Source: Sulfolobales archaeon (GTDB lineage: Archaea > Thermoproteota > Thermoprotei_A > Sulfolobales > AG1). From it: a stretch of 32,260 nt of DNA. Location: positions 1-32,260 of the forward strand of contig JAWAXC010000013.1 of assembly GCA_038897115.1 (NCBI GenBank), read 5' to 3'. This document shows positions 25,173 to 32,260 of the stretch, one piece after another; the stretch's first letter is position 1; every line of letters starts with the position of its first letter. The notes beneath the pieces were generated by a model. It made no database searches, was not told where the DNA came from, and saw only the letters and a program-made list of their open reading frames with translations. The translations under genes were made by a program, and so were the position numbers.

Positions 25173-25893
25173 GGTAAGGGATCTAAGGGTATACATAGGT
25201 TCTCTGTACATATTACAAGGAATACACATTGATCTTAATAAAGGGGAAATACTTTTCCTCATAGGCAGGAACGGAGCTGGAAAAACAACACTTCTTAAAA
25301 CAATAATGGGCTTTATAAAGCCCTCTTCAGGAACGATAGAGCTTGATGGTATAGATATAACTGGAGAGCCTCCATATGTGAGGGCTAGGCTCGGTATCAG
25401 GTATGTTCCTGATACCAGAAGGCTTTTTACAAGCCTAAGTGTTGAAGAGAATCTCATGACATCTCTACTGGGACTTGGCCTTTCAAAGGAAAAAGCTATG
25501 GATAGGATCGAGTATGTGTACAGTTTATTTCCAGATCTGAAGAGGCTAAGAAAGCTCAGAGCCTCCCAGCTGAGTGGTGGTCAACAGCAGATGTTAAATC
25601 TAGGTAGGGCTATTGCCTCTCCCAATATAAAGATCTTATTGGTTGATGAGCCCATAGAAGGCTTAAGCCCTCTCTATGCCTCCAAGATATCCGATGTGCT
25701 CTCCAAACTATCGGAGGAAGGTATATCAATGATTATAGTTGAGACACGGCCTATGCTTATGAAGAGAATGAGTGGGAGATATGCTATAATTAATGGAGGT
25801 AGGATCGTTTCTGAAGGCTCTACAGAGGATCTTCACAGGGATCAGATATTAATTAACACATATCTAAACCTATCAGCTAACTCGGGTGTCTAG
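25165..25893 (+). CDS. livF: Liv-type ABC ATPase, LivF
   Basis: A 242-residue ATPase with GRNGAGKTT Walker A, the LivF-specific RYVPDTRRLFTSLSVEENL segment, a normal LSGGQQQ signature and LLVDEPIEGLSP Walker B. The expected ATPase partner of the LivG-type protein. The ATG at 25165 gives MLRVRDLRVYIGS, aligning with LivF starts; a GTG at 25156 is the alternative. It overlaps livG by 8 bases and livH by 8 bases. Confidence 0.92.
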   Translation: MLRVRDLRVYIGSLYILQGIHIDLNKGEILFLIGRNGAGKTTLLKTIMGFIKPSSGTIELDGIDITGEPPYVRARLGIRYVPDTRRLFTSLSVEENLMTSLLGLGLSKEKAMDRIEYVYSLFPDLKRLRKLRASQLSGGQQQMLNLGRAIASPNIKILLVDEPIEGLSPLYASKISDVLSKLSEEGISMIIVETRPMLMKRMSGRYAIINGGRIVSEGSTEDLHRDQILINTYLNLSANSGV

Positions 25894-26755
25894 GATCTCC
25901 TTAGAACTGCTCTTATCAGCCCTTATAGATGGTATAGCCCTTGGATTCATATTTCTAATGCTATCCCTCGGCCTCTCTATAATCTTCGGGCTTATGAGGA
26001 TCGTCAATTTCGCACATGGAAGCCTATTCACTCTAGGAGCCTACATAGGCTATGAAGTAGCATCGAGGACCAGTAACATGGCCTACGGCTTACTAGCATC
26101 CCTTACTTCGATAGGGCTGATAGGGCTCGCTATAGAGAGGTTCTTGCTAAAGATTAGGAGAGAACCCCTAGTTCAGGTGATAATAACGGTAGGGCTTATG
26201 ATTCTTCTAGATAGGTTGGCGTGGCTGAGATGGGGAGATATAACCTATATATGGTCTCCCCAATGGTTGGAAGGAACTATATATATAGGCCCGATCATAA
26301 TATACAGATATAGGCTATTTCTAATACTATTTGGTGCATTTCTTTCTATGGCTATGTATTATCTATTTACTAGAACCAAGTATGGTTTATTTGTAAGGGC
26401 AGGGATAGATGATAGAGAGATGATACAGGCTTTCGGGGTTAACATTGAGAGGATATTCACAATCACATTTGCAATAGGCTCTATGCTAGCAGGAACGGCA
26501 GGATTCCTGTTAGTCCCTTGGCAGGGTGTCTATCCATTAATAGGCACTAACTACCTTCTATACGCATTCGCTATAATAGTGATCGGTGGTATTGGAAGTA
26601 TAGAGGGAACGATCTTCTCATCAATACTGGTTGGGATAGTTCAGCAGTTATGTGCCTATTATGCTCCCTACCTAAGCGAGGTCTCTATATTCGCTGTTAT
26701 GCTTTCTATACTGCTTGTGAGGCCTAGGGGTATTCTAGGTAAGGTGGTTATATGA
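25886..26755 (+). CDS. livH: Liv-type ABC permease, LivH
   Basis: A 289-residue permease of the BPD_transp_2 family. LDGIALGFIFLMLSLGLSII-like start, FGLMRIVNFAHGSLFTLGAY and GLFVRAGIDDREMIQAFGVN (the cytoplasmic coupling loop) are diagnostic. About eight hydrophobic segments can be seen. The GTG start lies within the end of livF; the stop overlaps livM as ATGA. Confidence 0.92.
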   Translation: MSRISLELLLSALIDGIALGFIFLMLSLGLSIIFGLMRIVNFAHGSLFTLGAYIGYEVASRTSNMAYGLLASLTSIGLIGLAIERFLLKIRREPLVQVIITVGLMILLDRLAWLRWGDITYIWSPQWLEGTIYIGPIIIYRYRLFLILFGAFLSMAMYYLFTRTKYGLFVRAGIDDREMIQAFGVNIERIFTITFAIGSMLAGTAGFLLVPWQGVYPLIGTNYLLYAFAIIVIGGIGSIEGTIFSSILVGIVQQLCAYYAPYLSEVSIFAVMLSILLVRPRGILGKVVI

Positions 26756-27990
26756 GGTATCCTGGATCTCTTTTACTCTTCATCGTCTTGTTGCTACTTC
26801 CAGTCATCTTGGAGGGGATCGGTGTTGCTAGGCTTATACCTATTTTAACCTATGCATATATAATGTCGATCTATGCTCTATCGTTCTCGCTACTTCTAGG
26901 ATATTTAGGACTTCTGAACTTCGGACATGCAATTTTCTTCGGTCTAGGAGCCTATGTCACTACTTATCAGCTAATATGGCTGGGAATCCCCTATTTCCCG
27001 GCTATCATAGTCTCCGCATCCATAGGATCTCTAGTAGGTGTTGCTATAGCCTTTATAGCTAAAAAAGCCTTTAGAGGCGTCCCATTTGCATTTATCACAC
27101 TGACACTACTCCTCATAGTATATTTCCTCTATAGAAGGAGGGAGCTTAGAGCTATAAGCGGTTCTGAGCAGGGGTTAATTATACAGATCCCGGAGGTTTT
27201 TACATCAACCCTGATCCCTATTATATCGATCTTAGCGTTCTCTATAATGCTGATAAATACTTTTATCCTCGGATCAGCTGGTCGTCTCCGTTTAGGAGAT
27301 CTACATAGGTTTTCACCTAGAAGAGGGAGGGTTTTTCTACAGAGCTCGGTATTACTGGTATGTTTAATATGCATAATATATGCCCTAGCACTTGTCTCCA
27401 TCATAACATCTATAGCTTCTAGGCCAGGGCCCTTCAGGATTTCTATAAACATATATATTGCAGCTCTGACGATCCTATATCTATCATATATATTATTAAA
27501 AGAATTATCATATACTCCACTTACTCTAGCCTGGATAGCTGTGAGAGATAACGAGGTAAGAGCCGAGACTATGGGCTATAACTCATTTGCGATGAAGACA
27601 ATAGCTTTATCTATATCTGGGGCGTTAGGGGCGATTTCTGGAAGTCTATACATACTATATTCACAGGGTGTAAACCCAGATACAACTTTTAGCCCTCTAA
27701 TCTCTGTGTATGGGCTTATATATAGCATAATAGGCGGGTTATACACTATGGAAGGCCCAATAATAGGGGCTATCCTAGTTACTATTGTTGAAAGATATCT
27801 CTCAGACTATCTAGGAGGCTGGAACATGGTTGTCACAGGTATTCTATTTATAGTAATTATGATGCTCTTACCGATGGGCATAACACCCTATTTACAGGCA
27901 GCCTGGAACAAGATCTATATAACGATGCGCCTCCTTACTAAGATAGGTATTGCAAAGGCTATTGAGAAGAACGAAAAGGATTCGACATAA
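26752..27990 (+). CDS. livM: Liv-type ABC permease, LivM, with enlarged middle region
   Basis: A 412-residue permease, longer than the usual 300-330. YALSFSLLLGYLGLLNFGHA, the coupling segment AVRDNEVRAETMGYNSFAMK and GSLYILYSQGVNPDTTFSPL identify LivM. The extra length lies in the middle (about 165-250): a charged stretch GRLRLGDLHRFSPRRGRVF followed by additional hydrophobic helices. The C-terminus ends in a charged tail. It closes the operon. Confidence 0.9.
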   Translation: MRYPGSLLLFIVLLLLPVILEGIGVARLIPILTYAYIMSIYALSFSLLLGYLGLLNFGHAIFFGLGAYVTTYQLIWLGIPYFPAIIVSASIGSLVGVAIAFIAKKAFRGVPFAFITLTLLLIVYFLYRRRELRAISGSEQGLIIQIPEVFTSTLIPIISILAFSIMLINTFILGSAGRLRLGDLHRFSPRRGRVFLQSSVLLVCLICIIYALALVSIITSIASRPGPFRISINIYIAALTILYLSYILLKELSYTPLTLAWIAVRDNEVRAETMGYNSFAMKTIALSISGALGAISGSLYILYSQGVNPDTTFSPLISVYGLIYSIIGGLYTMEGPIIGAILVTIVERYLSDYLGGWNMVVTGILFIVIMMLLPMGITPYLQAAWNKIYITMRLLTKIGIAKAIEKNEKDST

Positions 27991-28013
27991 TTGCTTCCAT
28001 CTAAATAGCTCGG

Positions 28014-28044
28014 GCCCTCTCTTTATCCTTCGGAATGGGCTTTT
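28014..28044 (+). terminator. Candidate terminator of the Liv operon
   Basis: GCCC (28014-28017) pairs with GGGC (28037-28040) around an inner CTTCGG tetraloop hairpin, followed by TTTT. It lies 24 bases after the livM stop. Confidence 0.35.
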
Positions 28045-28143
28045 AGTTAATAACAGTAATATCTAATTTTAGCTCGATAGCGGATCATATAGCCGCGTGG
28101 AAGAGTACATATATACTCTAGATCGAAAAGATCAGACTAGATA

Positions 28144-28257
28144 CCGTCATCCTCGCCGCTTATGGGAGCAGGTAAGTTCTGGGCTATGCCACGGGCTCTC
28201 TGTCTGGTTCAGCCCTGTGCCCGGTCTTGAGGATTACACTATCCCACTATAAGCGGG
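28144..28257 (-). ncRNA. Omega-RNA-like structured segment of the miniature element
   Basis: The first hairpin is CCCGCT-TAT-AGTGGG, where the intact copy at 30754 has CCCC-A-CA-CTA-TG-C-GGGG: different bases, same stem. The long-range stem is GGGCTG with TAGCCC, where the intact copy has GGCTA with TAGCC. Changed bases with preserved pairing suggest an RNA under selection, at least until recently. Whether it is transcribed cannot be seen. Confidence 0.45.
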
Positions 28258-28432
28258 ACTATCTATATTGAGACTACAAAAATATATACGAGTGTATATC
28301 TACCCCTGGAAGTTGTATGATGACGATGAGAGCTAGAACCCTTACTACTACCTAATCGCTTAGTGAGGGTGATTACATCAAAGCCTAGTGAGCTTAATGT
28401 AATCCCCGCCTTAGAAGAAGAGGCTTTCAGCT
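28144..28432 (-). mobile_element. 289-bp miniature (internally deleted) TnpB-type element
   Basis: On the minus strand the left boundary reads AGCTGAAAGCC then CTAAGGCGGGGAT, matching the left end of the intact element (AGCTGAAAGCC, TTAGGGCGGGGAT). The right part reads CCCGCTTATAGTGGG, CTCAAGACCGGGC, GGCATAGCCC and GCGGCGAGGATGACGG, matching in order the 3' hairpin, TAAGACCGGGC, GTAGCCC and right-end hairpin of the intact element. About 130 bases without coding potential separate the two ends. This is a non-autonomous derivative that has lost tnpB. Both ends have TTAT immediately left of AGCTGAAAG, as in the intact element. Confidence 0.75.
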
Positions 28433-28480
28433 ATAATGGCTATATATTTTTCTATATAATGTCTTCTATTAGAATTGTAG

Positions 28481-29260
28481 TTAAATCTCTTTGATAACAT
28501 CTTCAGGGGCTATTATCTCGACACCCTTTTCACGTGCCCTTAAGATGATCTCGTCGGGGTTTCTATCATCTATATACGGTGTTATAATGAATATCTTCGC
28601 AGGTTTCCTACCCATAACCATTTCATAGAGCTCGGCTTTTCTCTTAACATATATATAGTCACCCCTTCTAACGCTCGAGGTTATCTCAACAAGGATCAGG
28701 GTATCATTCCTTATTAGCACATCCATATCTATAGTTGATGGATGACCATAGACGTATCCATCCTTATCCATATATATCCATCTCTCAACCTTATAGCCAG
28801 TCTCTTTCAAGATAGATGCAACACCCTCTCTAAAGGCTTCCTCATTAAGGATACCCCACCTAGCTCCTAGAGCGTCAAGCCTTATCTGGACAAACCTCCT
28901 TAGTTCTTCTAGATCTTTCTTAGTTGCCATAGCCTCTAGATCTTTTTTCGTTGCCATGATCTTCTGTAACTCTTCTAGATCTTTCTTTGTAGCCATAGCC
29001 TTTTGCAATTCCTCCAAATCCTTCTTTGTCACCATTATTTTCTGCAGTTCTTCCAGATCTTTCTTTGTAGCCATATCCTTCATAGATCTTCTAATAATAC
29101 GTATCGACCTAAGTATGGATGCCCAGGGAGCTACCCTGATCAGGGCCTCTTGTAGCACTTCCGGCTTACTCGTTAAGATCTCCAATAATAATCTGGGCTC
29201 CTCTTCTAAAACCTCTCTAAGAGCCTTTCTCACCATCTCCTTAAGCTCCATATACTCCAT
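28481..29260 (-). CDS. PD-(D/E)XK nuclease-like protein with coiled-coil repeat (DUF3782/PDDEXK_10-like)
   Basis: A 259-residue protein. Residues 1-60 are helical; 63-122 hold five tandem copies of MATKKDLEELQK (one shortened to MATKKDLEA), predicted coiled coil. The C-terminal domain (about 130-259) begins RWGILNEEAFREGVASIL and resembles archaeal PDDEXK_10 proteins: GYVYGHPSTIDMDVLI gives the Asp (Asp180), and LILVEITSSV gives Glu192-Ile-Thr194 where active nucleases have ExK. Replacement of Lys by Thr leaves catalysis in doubt. Such proteins are abundant, variable in copy number and of unknown function in crenarchaea. It stands between two TnpB-type elements. Confidence 0.72.
   Translation of the reverse strand: MEYMELKEMVRKALREVLEEEPRLLLEILTSKPEVLQEALIRVAPWASILRSIRIIRRSMKDMATKKDLEELQKIMVTKKDLEELQKAMATKKDLEELQKIMATKKDLEAMATKKDLEELRRFVQIRLDALGARWGILNEEAFREGVASILKETGYKVERWIYMDKDGYVYGHPSTIDMDVLIRNDTLILVEITSSVRRGDYIYVKRKAELYEMVMGRKPAKIFIITPYIDDRNPDEIILRAREKGVEIIAPEDVIKEI
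28895..29074 (-). repeat. Tandem 36-bp coding repeat
   Basis: Five in-frame copies of a 36-bp unit encode the MATKKDLEELQK coiled-coil repeat; the fourth copy is cut to 27 bp. Copies differ mainly at third positions and at one residue (I/A/V before M or T). No spacers are present, so it is not CRISPR. Confidence 0.85.
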
Positions 29261-29501
29261 CTAAGCTCTAATACCTATAGCTGCTTGTAAAAATATATAA
29301 TCCATATCCATGGCATCTTTAACCTTAGCCTGCCTCGAAGAGCTTGAAGTTCCCTTAGAATAATGAGTTTAAGGGCTACACTCAATACTCTCACACAATA
29401 AGGCTCTGTGTCTAGTCAAAATATTTTATAGCTGAAAGCCCCGCCCTTTAGGGCGGGGATGGCGATATGCTTATAAGCTTTGCTCCACAATCCTTATGGG
29501 C

Positions 29502-29560
29502 CTCGGCGGGCCAACCCCTATCTGCTATAAAACCCTATCTCTATGCCCGCAGGGGCCGAG
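29502..29560 (+). promoter_or_regulatory. Stem that could mask the tnpB start codon
   Basis: CTCGG and CGGGC (29502-29511) can pair with GCCCG (29545-29549) and CCGAG (29556-29560), leaving a 6-nt bulge. The right side begins at the last base of the ATG. TATAAAA at 29526-29532 lies between, so whether the left arm is transcribed depends on which promoter is used (GCTTATAAGC at 29468-29477 would include it). Confidence 0.3.
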
Positions 29561-30753
29561 CGTGATATCTTGATCAGAGCTGTGATGCTGAGACTACTGC
29601 CAGATGAGGAGGCTGAGGAGAGGCTGAGGAAACTATGTGATATCTCCTCGAAGCTCTGGAACGAGATTAACTATGCTAGGAGGAGGCAGTTCTTCAAAGA
29701 AAAGAAAGTAGATCTTAAGCAAACATATAAGGAGTTCTATGAGAGGTATAAGAAGTTAATCGGGTCTGCAACAACACAGCAGATCTTGAATAAAAATAAT
29801 GAGGCTTGGAGATCGTTCTTCTCGTCTCTGAAGGCTAAGAAGGAGAGAAGGCTACCACCATTCATAAAGAAAGTTAATCCGCCTGGATATAGGAAGAGGG
29901 GTGGGAGGAGAACACTATGGACAGTCCTCAGAAATGATCAATATAACATTGATGGCGAGTACATAGTTATCAATGGCTTGGGAGCCATAGGATCTATAAG
30001 GGTCAAGTACTCAGGCAGAATACATATTTCTGGGAGGCAGGGTAGGGCTGAGATACACTATGACCATGATGATAAGAAATGGTATATGTATGTATCATAT
30101 GAGGTTGATAAAAAGGTGATCAGAAATAGTAGCTTTAGGATCCCTCTCAAGCCTCTTGGAGATAAAGAGGCTGGCATAGATATAGGTGTTAACAATTTAT
30201 TGGCTGTATATGTTGATGATGGATCTGCATTGCTTGTCAATGGGAGGCCTTTGAAGGCTATTAGCTTCTACTGGAGGGATAAGATATCAGAGTATCAAAG
30301 CACATTGAATAGATATGGTTTTAAAACATCTAAGAGGCTTAGGAGGATGTATAAGAAGTGGAGGAGGCAGATAAAGAGCTATATTGACTGGGCTGTGAGG
30401 AACACGTTGGAATGGCTATATAGTGAAGGTGTTAAGAGGATATATGTTGGTCATCCGAAATACGCTGCACAGGAGCCTGGTATGGGTTCTAAGGTTAACT
30501 TTGAGATTGTCCATATATGGAGCTATGGATATCTACTGAGAAGATTGAGAGATGTTGCAGAGGAATATGGTATAGAGGTTGAGCATGTTGATGAGGAAAA
30601 CACATCCAGAACATGCCCAATATGCAGAACTATAGAGAGTCATGAGAGAATATCGAGAGGGCTGTTCAAATGCTATAAGCATAGCATCGTATTCAATGCA
30701 GATCTTGTGGGGGCATTCAATATCTTGGCTAAAAAGAAGGCCATAACCCCGAG

Positions 30754-31243
<490 letters not shown>

Positions 31244-32104
31244 TTAGACGTGGTTTAGGATTGTTCTTACCTCATATTCAAGGCTCCTCCTATCTATTAA
31301 TATTGTATATGGTTTTGGAGATGGTGGTAATGATCTCTTATGCTCTGTGGCTAAATATCTCTTGATTATAGAGGCTACTATATGTGGATCTATTCCAAGG
31401 GTTTTAGAGGCCTCAGCTAGTTTATATCCTTTGTCGAATACTAGGTAGAAGACCTGGTCTATGATCTCATAGTCAGCTGGGAGCTCATCGCGCGCCCTAT
31501 GCCCAGGATATAGCTGGGGTGATGAGGGCTTCGCATATATCCTCTCTGGCAGGCCCAGCCTCCTCCCCAGCTCCCTAACCTGTGTCTTGTAGAGATGGGA
31601 TATTAATAGGAAGTCGGAGGCTCCGTCCCCATATTTTGTGTAGTATCCTAGGAGTATCTCGCTCTTATCAGATGTGCCTGCTACTAAGAGGTTGCCTAGG
31701 TTTGCATGTAGATATAGCAGTGTCATCCTAACCCTCGCCCTTAGATTTGCCAGGGCTATTCTGGTTGAGGGGTTCTCCTGAACATCGGCGGATCTCTTAT
31801 ACTCCTCAACAATCCCATCTATATTTATGATCTTATATTTAATACCTAGCCTCTCTGCAAGCCATATAGCGTCTTCAACATCCTGCTTTGGTGTGAAGCT
31901 CGTGGGCATTATAAGCCCTAACACCCTTTCAGATCCTAGAGCCCTCACTAGGAGGGATAGAGTTACAGAGCTATCCACACCCCCGCTAAGGCCAACCACA
32001 ACCCCGGAGGCTCCAGATCTCTCTACATAGCTCTTAACAAAGCCTATTATCTCATCCACAACCCCTTCCCAGTCTAGGTCGAGGAGATGCTTTAGAATAT
32101 CCAT
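31244..32104 (-). CDS. nadE: NH3-dependent NAD+ synthetase
   Basis: A 286-residue N-type ATP pyrophosphatase that amidates nicotinic acid adenine dinucleotide, the last step of NAD+ synthesis. The PP-loop is GLSGGVDSSVTLS at 38-50. TSFTPKQDVEDAIWLAERLG, ANLRARVRMTLLYLHAN, AGTSDKSEILLGYYTKYGDG and KPSSPQLYPGHRARDELPADYE are the conserved blocks. There is no N-terminal glutaminase domain, so ammonia is the nitrogen source. I start at the ATG at 32104, just after GGTGGGG; a GTG at 32113 is in frame but lies within that ribosome site. Confidence 0.94.
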   Translation of the reverse strand: MDILKHLLDLDWEGVVDEIIGFVKSYVERSGASGVVVGLSGGVDSSVTLSLLVRALGSERVLGLIMPTSFTPKQDVEDAIWLAERLGIKYKIINIDGIVEEYKRSADVQENPSTRIALANLRARVRMTLLYLHANLGNLLVAGTSDKSEILLGYYTKYGDGASDFLLISHLYKTQVRELGRRLGLPERIYAKPSSPQLYPGHRARDELPADYEIIDQVFYLVFDKGYKLAEASKTLGIDPHIVASIIKRYLATEHKRSLPPSPKPYTILIDRRSLEYEVRTILNHV

Positions 32105-32136
32105 ATGCCCCACCGATCTAAATGGCTTCTCAATAA

Positions 32137-32148
32137 CTTATATTATAT
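32137..32148 (-). promoter_or_regulatory. TATA element of nadE
   Basis: ATATAATATAAG on the minus strand lies about 39 bases upstream of the nadE ATG. It predicts a start near 32116 and a short leader holding the GGTGGGG ribosome site. The remaining bases to the window end hold no visible gene. Confidence 0.45.
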
Positions 32149-32260
32149 GGTGCTAGCAAATCCATAAATATTACAGCCGAGGAGACCGCTCTTCTAGGTT
32201 GAGAAGGAGATCATGTGTAAATCTTCCAAGCACTTACCAAATGCATTGGAGGTTTTTCCA

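Noticed and set aside
25393-25416. Perfect 9-bp inverted repeat GGTATCAGG...CCTGATACC with a 6-nt loop inside livF
   Set aside because: It encodes the conserved LivF RYVPDTRR segment; no second copy or regulatory context, so chance is likelier.
28144-28262. Possible stable RNA such as an SRP or C/D box RNA
   Set aside because: The segment aligns in order with the tnpB element's 3' end; no C/D box pair or SRP loop motif is seen.
28895-29074. Regular 36-bp repeat resembling a CRISPR array
   Set aside because: There are no spacers; the repeat is in frame and encodes a coiled-coil unit.

Overview
The window reads as a chromosomal segment of a hyperthermophilic Thermoproteota (crenarchaeal) archaeon. 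Informational genes are archaeal (TyrRS, PCNA, primase small subunit, Lrp-type and DUF4443-type regulators). Codon use is rich in AGG/AGA and ATA, starts include GTG and TTG, and promoters are TATA-type with short or no leaders. Secreted proteins carry many N-glycosylation sequons. A species cannot be named from the sequence alone. No rRNA, tRNA or CRISPR array was found.

Layout. 1-1.1 kb: a macro-domain ADP-ribose-binding protein cut by the window edge, a solo IS-end hairpin, and a small protein of the endonuclease V/pyrimidine-dimer glycosylase family. 1.15-11.1 kb: a secreted PNGase A-like glycoamidase, TyrRS, a complete oligopeptide ABC importer operon (binding protein, two permeases, two ATPases) and a secreted subtilisin-type protease. 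Together these suggest extracellular deglycosylation and proteolysis followed by peptide uptake. 11.4-15.3 kb: a small hypothetical gene, a winged-helix regulator, PCNA overlapping primase small subunit PriS, and an Lrp/AsnC regulator.

15.6-28.0 kb is the most distinctive part: an acyl-acid uptake and activation locus. A protein made of two fused TetR units is divergent from an acyl-CoA synthetase/MaoC pair. A second acyl-CoA synthetase converges on that pair. Divergent from it runs a seven-gene operon: a KAS III/HMG-CoA-synthase-like condensing enzyme, an alpha/beta hydrolase and a full branched-chain-amino-acid-type (Liv) ABC importer whose binding protein has a PKD stalk and C-terminal membrane anchor. 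Perfect palindromes with core GTGANTCAC sit at two of the three catabolic promoters and a half-conserved copy at the third, always in the core-promoter or +1 region. The tandem TetR is the obvious candidate ligand.

28.0-30.9 kb: a 289-bp internally deleted TnpB-type element on the minus strand, a PD-(D/E)XK-like protein with a tandem 12-residue coiled-coil repeat, and an intact IS605-type TnpB element with an omega-RNA-like 3' end. Similar right-end or left-end relics lie at 0.5, 15.4 and possibly 11.2 kb. The 3' RNA region keeps base-paired stems in diverged copies. 31.2-32.1 kb holds NH3-dependent NAD+ synthetase.
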